From: Perkinsus marinus ATCC 50983
Taxonomy: Eukaryota; Perkinsozoa; Perkinsida; Perkinsidae
Direction: 5' to 3'
DNA: 64,000 bases
NCBI RefSeq assembly: GCF_000006405.1
Contig: NW_003213889.1
Location: 23,938-87,937 of the forward strand
Made by a program: the position numbers and the translations under genes. Under the pieces are notes generated by a model. That model saw only the letters and a program-made list of their open reading frames with translations, did no database searches and was not told where the DNA came from. Positions 1 to 9,295 of this stretch are shown piece after piece; position 1 is the stretch's first letter, and every line of letters begins with the position of its first letter.

Positions 1-1239
1 TTCTTAGCTAGTTGTTCCCAATTAGTTGTTAGCGTTTGTTCCCAATTAGTGGCTAAGCGGTGCAGTGACGATAACGTCGTATGTGCTGTGATTGAGTGTT
101 TGTGAATCAGTGAGCTCATTGTTTTTTGCGGCGCCTGCACGCACCTGCACGCACGCATGTATATTCCGTACCTATCCATCTCGAGTCCATGCTTATCGCT
201 CTGTACTGAGCATTCAACACTATATTGGCATCACGGAGTCTGTAGGATAATCCCAACAGTGCTGCGACCAAAACATGTCCTCGTCCAACGGCACCGACAC
301 AATCGCACATGTCATGCACGCATTGCGGTTAGCTTCTTTCACTCACGCCCCTCACTCACGAAGAAATAATCGGGTATGTCCGAGTTTTCGTATTTACAAG
401 CTTCAAGCTGTAAACTCAGAAATCCAGACACATGAGAGAAGGAAAGAATATAGTTCTCTTCCTAACTTGAAAAAGGAAAGATGAACACATTAGATGCAGC
501 CGTACTATTGCTGCGTACATGCAGCCTATTTTCGCCAAGTATGTGCAGACCAACATGATAACATCGACCACTGACTTGACAGTCATACCAGCGGTTAGAG
601 CTGACCAATGAGGTGGTTGGAGCTCAGAATGGATGATTGGAATAATCTTCGTGAATTTAGCCACGCAGGTACGCTTGAACACAACTAAAAAGTATCATGT
701 TTGAAAGGTTTTATAATCAGGAAGTTAACATTAACACTGAGCTGCATAGAATCGTCATCACACTCAGCATGTTGAGTCAGCACGGTAAGCAGACCGTAAC
801 GCACATCAACATAGATAGTATAGGTGACGACTGAAGGACCGCATTCAAAAAAAGTGTGCAATCAGAAGAGTAAGAAACGTGAACAAGCTTCAGTGGAGCC
901 AGCGGAACATATCATCACAACTTGTGACGTGATGCCTTCCGAAAGAGAAAATGCACCAGGAAGTGAGAAATTTTCCTGGTATAACAGTCAGTGATTACAA
1001 AGAGAGTGCATTAGTAGTGAGAGTGTACATCTTCAGAGTATGCTTTATAGAATAGTGGTGAAGTTAATACGTGAAATAGTAGTAAAGTTAGGATAAAAAA
1101 TAGCGAATGCCTCAATGGAGATGAAAAGGCGACAACACATGTCGAAGAAATATTGAGAAATGGCAACAGTATATATCAACATGAATCACATCAAAACCGT
1201 GATAGATCATCAAAGTCAACCTGTGGAAGTTATCCCGAC
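1..1239. other. No supportable gene
   Basis: Several short open frames exist on both strands, but none has recognisable domains or a splice-compatible continuation. The sequence is mildly AT-rich and not repetitive. The 3' side presumably holds the 3' untranslated region of the minus-strand gene that ends at 1240. I see nothing further in it. Confidence 0.5.
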
Positions 1240-3804
1240 CTACTGCGAACACTCGCAGGGCGTATCAGTACCAGAGCATACACTCGGGATCAGCCAATAC
1301 TTGCAGTACGTGCCTGGGTGGACAGAGTTGCAGAAATCGTCACATTGAAGCTCCCCACCGCTATGAGGTGTGGTGGTGGATGGAACGAGTGCAGTCTTTG
1401 TGCTTGATTCAGTCGTAGAGTGACGCGACGTAGAACCATGGGAAGCCGACGTAGTGCTTTCGAATGGTAATGTTGTCCGATGTGTTGTAGTGAAAACATC
1501 GGTAGTACCGCCGCACGAACATGGAACATTAGACCCACTGCACACGCTGGGATTTTTGTAATACATGCAATAGCTACCACTGGATATCGAATCGCAGAAA
1601 TCGTCACACATGAGATCACCACCATTAGTCGTTGTTGTGGCACTCGCAGTGGTAATTGTCGTACTCGTAGTAGTGCTAGGAGTAGTAGTCGTCGTCGTAC
1701 TCGTAGTAGTGCTAGGAGTAGTCGTCGTCGTCGTACTCGTAGTAGTGCTAGGAGTAGTCGTCGTCGTACTCGTAGTAGTGCTAGGTGTAGTCGTCGTCGT
1801 GGTCGTACTCGTAGTAGTGCTAGGAGTAGTGGTGGTCGTCGTGGTCGTACTCGTAGTAGTGCTAGGAGTAGTGGTGGTCGTCGTCGTACTCGTAGTAGTG
1901 CTAGGAGTAGTGGTGGTCGTCGTCGTACTCGTAGTAGTGCTAGGAGTAGTGGTGGTCGTCGTCGTACTCGTAGTAGTGCTAGGTGTAGTCGTCGTCGTGG
2001 TCGTACTCGTAGTAGTGCTAGGTGTAGTCGTCGTCGTGGTCGTACTCGTAGTAGTGCTAGGAGTAGTCGTCGTCGTGGTCGTACTCGTAGTAGTGCTAGG
2101 TGTAGTGGTGGTCGTCGTCGTACTCGTAGTAGTGCTAGGTGTAGTCGTCGTCGTGGTCGTACTCGTAGTAGTGCTAGGAGTAGTGGTGGTCGTCGTCGTA
2201 CTCGTAGTAGTGCTAGGAGTAGTGGTGGTCGTCGTCGTACTCGTAGTAGTGCTAGGAGTAGTGGTGGTCGTCGTGGTCGTCGTCGTACTCGTAGTAGTGC
2301 TAGGAGTAGTGGTGGTCGTCGTGGTCGTCGTCGTACTCGTAGTAGTGCTAGGAGTAGTGGTGGTCGTCGTGGTCGTCGTCGTACTCGTCGTGCTAAGAGT
2401 AGTCGTCGTCGTACTCGTCGTCGTACTCGTAGTAGTGCTAGGAGTAGTCGTCGTCGTACTCGTAGTAGTGCTAGGAGTAGTGGTGGTCGTCGTGGTCGTC
2501 GTCGTACTCGTCGTGCTAAGAGTAGTCGTCGTCGTACTCGTCGTCGTACTCGTAGTAGTGCTAGGAGTAGTCGTCGTCGTACTCGTAGTAGTGCTAGGAG
2601 TAGTGCTAGGAATAGTCGTCGTCGTACTAGGAGTAGTCGTCGTCGTACTAGGAGTAATCGTCGTCGTACTAGGAGTAGTCGTCGTCGTACTAGGAGTAGT
2701 CGTCGTCGTACTAGGAGTAGTCGTCGTCGTACTAGGAGTAGTCGTCGTCGTAGTGCTAGGAGTAGTCGTCGTCGTACTCGTCGTCGTACTCGTAGTAGTG
2801 CTAGGAGTAGTCGTCATCGTCGTACTCGTAGTGGTATGAGCATGAGAGCACCAGGTATCATCCCACTCTACAAATCTATTACTTCCTTCAGTGTAATCCC
2901 ATACGATAAGATCACATGAGAAACCCCTCAAAGCACCGGTGCCGGCGTTTGTAATCTGATTCATACGGGAACCAGCGCCACAACCGCCAACAACAATGTC
3001 AGAACGTCCATTCGGTGACTTCACATTTCTTCTGTAGACCGAATCACTACCATCTCTATAGAAGATATACCCGTCCAAAACTTCGATACCAAATTCACCA
3101 GTTGGCTTGAAATCGTACTCAAAGTTTCTCGTATTCGATCCAATATCCCAACTCACTACGACATTGGATCGGCCACCAGATTGGACAATGTACAGAGTAT
3201 TGCCAAACTTCCTAATACCAGCAGGCTGATCAAGCTTCTTCGAGCCTTGACCCGTTCCCTTTATAATCACAGTACTATCCCAACCCCAGCTCTTCCTCAC
3301 GAACATGTAGATCATATTATTCGCAGAGTCACTAGCGTACAAGACCTTCTCTACATCATCATAATACAGGCCACTCCAAGTTCGATGAGAGCCATTATCG
3401 ACCACTTCAATAATACCATCACCATTTGTGTTATAAATACCTATGTTGTCATTAACAACCGCAAATATCCCAGAACCATCGGCTTTAACAGCGATACAGT
3501 CAACCTTGTCGTGAATGATATCAGTACGAACCGAACCATCAGCAGTAACCTTCCACAACTCATATCTCCTGGTGCCCAGATCTTTGCCGGACATGTACCA
3601 GTTACGAGCACCATCGAAGTCATAGTCGATCATATCCACACCATCTTTAGGAAGGAAATCAGGTCCCATTGTAGCACGATCATAAACAACCTCGGCCTCG
3701 TTATTTTTGCACCACGATGACGACAGGGACGAGGTTTGAGCAGCTCCGAAACTCACTAGTCCACTAATGAGAACTGGAATGATCATAGAATGTACCGCTA
3801 CCAT
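1240..3804 (-). CDS. Secreted beta-propeller protein with Thr-rich mucin-like stalk and two Cys-rich modules
   Basis: Seen: an uninterrupted 854-codon frame. Residues 1-22 form a signal peptide (MVAVHSMIIPVLISGLVSFG). Residues about 25-330 show repeated short strands with NHL/SMP-30-like phrases (LYYDDVEKVLYASDSANN, LDQPAGIRKFGNTLYIV), as expected of a beta-propeller. Then come about 390 residues made almost only of Thr with Ser and Pro (units such as PSTTTSTTTTT). Last are two related modules of about 38 residues sharing CDDFC, then YC, SVCSG and PC.C. No transmembrane segment or GPI signal is obvious. Inference: an extracellular, heavily O-glycosylated protein, with the propeller and Cys modules at the ends of a stiff stalk. 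It has no intron, unlike its neighbours. The start could also be Met7. Function and family beyond this are not recognised. Confidence 0.85.
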   Translation of the reverse strand: MVAVHSMIIPVLISGLVSFGAAQTSSLSSSWCKNNEAEVVYDRATMGPDFLPKDGVDMIDYDFDGARNWYMSGKDLGTRRYELWKVTADGSVRTDIIHDKVDCIAVKADGSGIFAVVNDNIGIYNTNGDGIIEVVDNGSHRTWSGLYYDDVEKVLYASDSANNMIYMFVRKSWGWDSTVIIKGTGQGSKKLDQPAGIRKFGNTLYIVQSGGRSNVVVSWDIGSNTRNFEYDFKPTGEFGIEVLDGYIFYRDGSDSVYRRNVKSPNGRSDIVVGGCGAGSRMNQITNAGTGALRGFSCDLIVWDYTEGSNRFVEWDDTWCSHAHTTTSTTMTTTPSTTTSTTTSTTTTTPSTTTTTTPSTTTTTPSTTTTTPSTTTTTPSTTTITPSTTTTTPSTTTTIPSTTPSTTTSTTTTTPSTTTSTTTSTTTTTLSTTSTTTTTTTTTTPSTTTSTTTTTPSTTTSTTTSTTTTTLSTTSTTTTTTTTTTPSTTTSTTTTTTTTTTPSTTTSTTTTTTTTTTPSTTTSTTTTTTTPSTTTSTTTTTTTPSTTTSTTTTTTTPSTTTSTTTTTTTPSTTTSTTTTTTTPSTTTSTTTTTTTPSTTTSTTTTTTTPSTTTSTTTTTTTPSTTTSTTTTTTTPSTTTSTTTTTTTPSTTTSTTTTTTTTPSTTTSTTTTTTTPSTTTSTTTTTPSTTTSTTTTTTPSTTTSTTTTTTPSTTTSTTITTASATTTTNGGDLMCDDFCDSISSGSYCMYYKNPSVCSGSNVPCSCGGTTDVFTTTHRTTLPFESTTSASHGSTSRHSTTESSTKTALVPSTTTPHSGGELQCDDFCNSVHPGTYCKYWLIPSVCSGTDTPCECSQ
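1640..2830. repeat. Coding minisatellite of the Thr-rich stalk
   Basis: On the plus strand the unit is built from gtcgtc, gtagtagtgctagg and actcgtag blocks. Higher-order units of roughly 30 to 45 bp vary by addition or loss of 3-bp steps. On the minus strand these read as Thr codons punctuated by Ser and Pro. Every length change is a multiple of three, so the minus frame stays open. Arrays of this kind usually differ in length between alleles (established for coding minisatellites). Confidence 0.9.
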
Positions 3805-4751
3805 GGCTTCGAATAAAAGAAAAAGGCTGAAATGATATCACTAGGAATCTAGTACAATCGAATTACGCAGAGATTGAGGTCGACAACTATTCTACTTCAC
3901 TCAACTCTCGTTGAACGATCTAATGGTTATCATGAAGACTAACGATGTCGATGACATCCTAGCGCTAGTATATTCGCAGGGAGACAGGGATCTTAAGCGG
4001 ATGTTGGATATTGTGACGACGTTGTTGTCTCAGGGCGTTGTTGTCTCACAGATCTAGGAGGAGGTTCCTGATATTTGCGTTGGTTCCGACGTAGTCTGTC
4101 TCCCCTCGTGTGCTTGATTCAATGTGCTCGCATCAGGCAGCGTGTGATTGCACTCATCAAAGCTGTTACAGTCAGGGGCTGTGTTGGTGTTAGATGGGCA
4201 AACTACTGCTAGTATCTCCAATATCACACAAGGTCGACGCGGTGACCGCACTGGGATTAATATGAGAAACTGTGAATGTCAGAAGTAGTGGAGATAATTG
4301 CCAAAGTGTGCGGATGTACTGATATCACTGTGTTCCAAGTGTGCACGAAATCGGCACATCGGAACTATGTGCCGATAAGACTTAGTCGATACCGCTCCTG
4401 CGAATGCGACGGTGCCATCAGTCGGTTGGATTGGTAGTGTTCATGTCAGACTTTTCCGTGAATGATATCAGACAGTTCTCATTCGGGATAAGTTGAGTAT
4501 CAATTGTATCAACTTGTTGAAATTTATTGTTGATTGTTGATTGCGGCGTATCCTCACTTCGCGTATGTCGATCTCGTAATCTTTGTCATCCGTCGTCGCA
4601 TTCCACCACAATCGCAACTCTTACAAACACAAAACAGGTCTTCGATGATTCATACAGTTCATTGTCTGGGGAAGCTATCGAAAGCAAGGAACCAGTGAGA
4701 AAGTTTAGTAGTCGTATCGAAAAAGAAAAGAACAGTTCAGGTAGAATTCAA
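3805..4751. other. Intergenic, no supportable gene
   Basis: This stretch separates two minus-strand genes. It should hold the promoter or 5' leader of the propeller gene and the 3' end of the lectin gene. A 65-codon open frame at 4054-4251 on the minus strand has no recognisable content. A 13-base phrase (gtgaatgatatca) at 4457 also occurs inside the propeller gene near 3511. No RNA gene was seen. Confidence 0.5.
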
Positions 4752-6814
4752 TTATAGAAGGTGACTTTTCTCCAGATGTCTGAACTTGCGGTACACAGCA
4801 ACGCCAACGCTGACAATTGCGATCAGACATACAATTGCCAGCCACACTGAACAGAGACATATCCGAGTAATCGGCGACTGTTGGAACTCACGTAGTGTAT
4901 TGCCCGAGCTTTCCAGCTCATCCTTCATTTTCTGTGCTCTCCGTTCGACCTCTGCCATTGATGACGATCCCGGACTCGCATGCTGAAATTGACCATAAAA
5001 TGAGAGGCGATTTGATACCAAAACTCACAATGTTCGCAAGTCCTTCCTCCAGCATATCAAGATCGCGCTTCCTGCCTCGACTCGAGTCAGCAGCCTGTAG
5101 AAGAAATATGTTTGATTCTAGTTTGACAAACGCTGTTGAATATACCTCGCGGGAAATCTCCATCAATTCCTGCTTCATGTTTCGGAATTGCTCGGCCATA
5201 TCAACATTGCCACTAACTTCAACATCCCTCTGCAGACGATCCAGGGTCTGCTGTAGAGCTCCAGCCCTTACCTGACGGGGGGAGGTTGGCTCCTTGCGAG
5301 CCGCCCCTACCCTTGACTTGCCTGAAGCTCCTTCATTCCTTGTTCGGTTCTCCAACGCATCGGCTCCAGCTCCGTGATGATCTTATACGCAGCCAGCTTC
5401 AAGTCAACCAGCGAAGCTACGAGGGCCTCTGGTGAGCCTACCGCATGGCGAGATACGAATCAGGTCAAGCCTCGTCGAACACTTACTGGCAAGAGCTTCG
5501 TCTCTAACAGGATCGGGATGTGACAAGTCATCATAGGATTCGGTAACAACCTCAGCGTCCTCTCCCCTGAGTGAAGAAGTCCTTATAGTTCACTAGAACA
5601 GTGGAAGACTGACTTCTGGCCAGGGTCATAATTGACGGCATTGAGACTGTTAAGCGCCACATAGTCGACTAAGTTGATGATCTGTCCGCCAACTGGCGCG
5701 ACCAGAGACGTAATACCAATGTATCTAACAATGCAGTGCATCGCTCATTGGAAAACAGTTCGTTATCCCTACCCATTAGGCCGGATTCGGAAGTTAGGAT
5801 CACTGACTTGATAATTGATCAGTAGTGTCCAGGGATCAGTATCCTGATTTCAACTCATATTAAACTGATACATAGCTATTCAAAACACTAACGCACCGAG
5901 AAACGTCCCTGCACGACGACCGATTCTGGCTGGACTCGGACCTGGACCGTCAACCTGCGGTTCCTGTAGTCCCAGAATGAGCCATAACCTGCATCAAACC
6001 AATCATCTACCCGAGACTGTATAATTCACTCACCAGTTGGGAGATCTACTTGGCGATTGAAGATGAGCGAGCCGTCGTTCATAGCAAGAGAAGCACTCGG
6101 CTGTAGATCCATCCGTCCGTCAACAAAACGGTTGTTGGGGAAAAATATCGCCATACCATTGAAGTTACTCTTATAGCCCATCAGGCCCAGACCTGTCCAC
6201 AATGTAACGAAGACAACCTTTGATGACACCTCGTTCAAAACATTCAACGACGACACTTACCAGCATTTTCGAGAAGAGCCGCGCAGCGATCACTGCAGTG
6301 TCGCACGTCACTCGGGTATTGAGTCGTAGGATCATCATAAACGTACCAGAAGGCGAACCCCTGAAATGTGAGGGGCTTCCGAACTACGCCCGAATGCTGA
6401 GGTATGCGTACTTGCTCATGCTTAGGGTCCGTTCCATCAGGAGGGTTCTTGAGATCAAGGGTGAAGGTAGCCTCGAAATTATCAGTGCGCAAGGGGGACC
6501 TGTGTCACAGTGTGCCAAGGAGCATATCAACATAGCCGTACTTATGCCAGAGAGCAGCAAATCTATCAGCCGTTCTTGGTGTCAGCAGAATATGATCATT
6601 CTCGAGGATGCAAGTGCCCATGGCATTCCAACGCTTGTTGAAAACTCGTTGGTCCAGAGCCTAGCAGAACCCATAATGCGACCATAAGCAGAGCTTGTCG
6701 CAGTCCTACTTGGGTGAAGGAGTGGGACTCAAGCTGGACCTGCCCTGAGACAACTTCTACCAGAAGTAGTAATAGAAGCAGAGGAGCAGCAGAGAGCTGC
6801 TGCAAGCTGATCAT
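4752..6814 (-). CDS. L-type lectin cargo receptor, ERGIC-53/VIP36-like
   Basis: The gene runs through about ten short introns. The first exon encodes a leucine-rich signal peptide followed by the SHSF phrase typical of the start of L-type lectin domains. Later exons give GFAFWYVYDD, NGMAIFFPNN, the calcium/sugar-loop region around MNDGSL, and WDYRNRRLTVQVRV, which corresponds to the RDFRNK strand of ERGIC-53. APVGG and DYVALNSLNAVN then correspond to the domain end. A charged coiled-coil stretch follows (LDRLQRDVEV, MKQELMEISRE, KMKDELESSG). A single membrane segment (ICLCSVWLAIVCLIAIV) and a short basic tail (YRKFRHLEKSHLL) end it. Known for the family: type I receptors that bind high-mannose glycoproteins and shuttle between ER and Golgi. 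The tail lacks a clear terminal KK or FF signal. One intron (5272-5321) begins with GC, not GT. Confidence 0.75.
5272..5321 (-). other. Candidate GC-AG intron in the lectin gene
   Basis: On the minus strand the exon ends CTTCAG and the intron starts GCAAGT, the usual extended donor of GC-AG introns. It ends CGTCAG after 50 nt. Removing it joins KELQ to VRAGALQQTLDRLQ in phase 0 within the coiled coil. A GT donor 12 nt further in (GTAGGG) would put the downstream exon in a frame with stops. Confidence 0.6.
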
Positions 6815-7061
6815 ACGAACAACAAGAAAATAAACTAAAACTAACCTCAGCTAAAACAACATTGAAAGTACTATAAACTCGGTAGCCGGTACGTCAAGAG
6901 CATCCTTACACTCTCCATGTTGCCGCTGGGAGAAAAAGAATTCCACCATAAGGCCCTACTGTGACTGCTGCCAACAAAATTTTCAGAATTTGCTCTTCCA
7001 TGCAATAGGATACTACTAAGCCTCATGAGCCCAGAAAATGTCTCAGGACTCCTTCGAGGGT
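6815..7061. other. Intergenic
   Basis: This short spacer lies between two minus-strand genes. A 76-codon minus-strand frame covering 6871-7101 has no recognisable features and overlaps the end of the upstream gene model. I see nothing else. Confidence 0.4.
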
Positions 7062-7597
7062 CTAATGAAGCCCCAGCGTGGTCCACGACAGAGTACCACA
7101 CTGGTCGTCGACTGAGAGCTTCTCAACTAGTGATACTACCATTCCTTCGAGAATTCTCAATCGAAGTACAACAAGCTCACGAGCTCCTCACCAACAGCTT
7201 CGGTCTGCCCATCAGCAACATACCTCTCTGTCGCATTGGCATTCTCCGACTCTAACAAAGGCCGGGCGTGATCCTCGGAACTCAGCCCTATCAAGGCCTC
7301 AACGACGACCGCTGTTGTGCGATAACTAATCTCTGGAATAAGCCTTGCGCATTTGCCTCCTGTCTCGAGGGCAAAGCCAAGTGCCTCCCAGCTACAGCCC
7401 AGCTGATCAAGGACCCAGTTTATTCCACATTACCCTTCGGAAACGTAATAATGGCCTCCTCTGCACAATGCATTTGGTGGATAGAAAACCTCTCGAGACT
7501 CTTTTTTCAACCGCCGACCAGATCACTACTCCCCGAGGGCTAGAGCCAAGTCCCATCCTCCTTTTGAGCTCAGGCAAATGGTTTCCTGTCCATGCAT
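7062..7597 (-). CDS. Uncharacterised small protein with very short introns
   Basis: No single long frame exists. Joining exons gives a coherent polypeptide of about 140 residues starting MHGQETICLSS and running through WDLALALG, FSIHQMHCAEEAIITFPKG, LGCSWEALGFALETGG, ARLIPEISYRTTAVVVEALI and ARPLLESENANATERYVADG to VEKLSVDDQCGTLSWTTLG. The reading frame closes only if introns of 31 nt (7499-7529) and 26 nt (7403-7428) are removed, plus one of about 60 nt nearer the 3' end. The mix of hydrophobic and acidic residues is that of a soluble globular domain. I do not recognise the family. The start is the first Met that keeps the frame; an upstream exon is possible. Confidence 0.4.
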
Positions 7598-8066
7598 GCA
7601 GTCAGATAGGAGCGTTTCACTGCACTGCCTCGGGCAACTCATCATTCATCCTCTCGTGCCATCACCTACCACCAAATGCAAGGCGCGAGCGACATTACTG
7701 TCACTGTTGGCGACTGACGACTGAGCGTGGTGGCATCCTTGCGAAAAAAAACTGCGCGAAAAATATCGTCATCACTGCCTAACACAACACCCTATATCGT
7801 GGATAGGCCTTTAGCGAACTGAAAGGCGAAAAGTTGAGGTGTCGAAAAAGAAACAGATTCAATACATTTTTGCAGAGCTCAAGATCTTGACTGCGCCTAC
7901 TGTTGTTAAAGCTACGCCACCCACAGACACACTCCTCCTCCTCCCTGTCGTTGACAGTTGCTGGGAGGCAAAATGAATGTTCGAGACAGATAGCTTGTCG
8001 TGATAGCAGTAGTAGTAGTGGTGGTGATGATGACGATTACGTTGAAATCCTCGATACTGGTATCAG
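7598..8066. other. Intergenic
   Basis: This spacer lies between two minus-strand genes. A trinucleotide-rich patch (gtagtagtagtggtggtgatgatga, in part) lies near 8008-8035. Plus-strand open frames at 7268-7543 and 7345-7782 run antisense to the neighbouring gene model and carry no domains. Nothing else seen. Confidence 0.4.
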
Positions 8067-9196
8067 CTAATGATAGCGACGCTGATGCTGCTGAGGACCT
8101 CTGTGCTTCCCTTGCTTCAAGTGAGGCAACGACTCGTAGTTTGTAAGGTCGATTGGGAGAACTCCCGACTGAAATAAAGGCACCCTCACAGAGACGATCC
8201 CTACCAACGACTCTGAGCACGGATACTAGAATAAGGAAGACGTTTAAATGTGTACGAGTCTAATCATCCTGCTACTATGAGGTCGATACCTACCTCCATG
8301 CCGTTGTTCCAGGAGACAGCCATTGTTCCTGCCGCGGGGTTCACACTGTCGAGCTGTAAAATTGTCCCGACCGGAGGAGCTCCTGGTCTCATGGACGCTG
8401 CCACTACCATCTAAAGTGCCACATAACAACAACTGACTCGCCTGACCTATGGTGAACCTACTAGTTCCTGACCACCACGACCCTTCTGCTGCTGCTGCTG
8501 CTGTTGCTGGCCTCCTCTGGTGGTGACAGGGAGCATTCTACCTCGCTGGGCTTCAAGCTTAGCCGCCAGCTCACTCATAGCTGAGCGTGGCCGTCTGTCG
8601 CAAGATAAAGAGACTACTTTCTAACACGACAAGTCACTTACCCTCCCTGAGCTGCCACGCTCGTTGCCTGTTGTTGAGGTTGGGCTTGCTGAGACCTAGG
8701 ACTGTTGAAAACACTGGTAGGCACCCATCCAGGCTTCTGCTGCTGCTGAGGCTGCTGCTGCACAGGTCTAAAGAATAACACTCAGATACTCTTCCACCAC
8801 GAGAACGTACGTGTGAAGATTCAAGGCCCAAGCCCAGAGTCCATCTGCTGACACTGACTTTACCACCATCACATCACCAGTATCAACACGTAGCTGGTTC
8901 GGATCAGTAGGATGCCAGAAGCATCGTGCCACGTGCCTACCCAACACAGTGTCAACAATCAGCTACCATCACCCTTCTTCCTACTGCGTGTTAGGCGCTA
9001 ATTGAGCGCCTCCACTAACTGCTCCCTGCTGCTGCTGGTCTTGCTTCTGTGCCCCCTGTACTTGTTGCTGCTGCTTTTCAAGCCTAGCCGCCGCCTTAGG
9101 AGCAGCCGCGGCCCCTTGAATACCACTAGCTTTACCAGCCACATTGGACGGTGCTGCTGCTGCTGGAGAGCTCTTGGGTACTGCCATGGTACTCAT
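8067..9196 (-). CDS. SH3-domain protein with Gln/Ala-rich linkers
   Basis: The first exon (MSTMAVPKSSP) is Ala/Pro/Gln-rich and includes KAAARLEKQQQQVQGAQ. After a GT-AG intron the text VARCFWHPTDPNQLRVDTGD, then VMVVKSVSADGLWAWALN, continues after a Gln-rich insert to KPGWVPTSVF. This matches the order of an SH3 fold: the ALYDF-like strand, the acidic RT-loop region, the W of the n-Src side, and the GWVPSNYV-like end. A conserved block SAMSELAAKLEAQRGR follows and may be a short amphipathic actin- or partner-binding helix (inference). A further block GTILQLDSVNPAAGTMAVSW resembles a small beta-barrel. The SH3 fold is interrupted by glutamines, so peptide binding is uncertain. It likely acts as a cytoplasmic adaptor. 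The 3' end after 8220 is less certain. Confidence 0.55.
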
Positions 9197-9295
9197 ATGT
9201 GCTATCATAGACGCTATCGAGGTCACTGTTCGGCAGCGTACCGGGTACCTCAGGAAAGTACATAACCATACCACTCCTTTTCAAAATCTCGAATC

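Noticed and set aside
1480-2919. Long plus-strand frames of Arg/Ser and of Val/Leu
   Set aside because: They are antisense images of the Thr-rich repeat; the minus frame has signal peptide, propeller and Cys modules.
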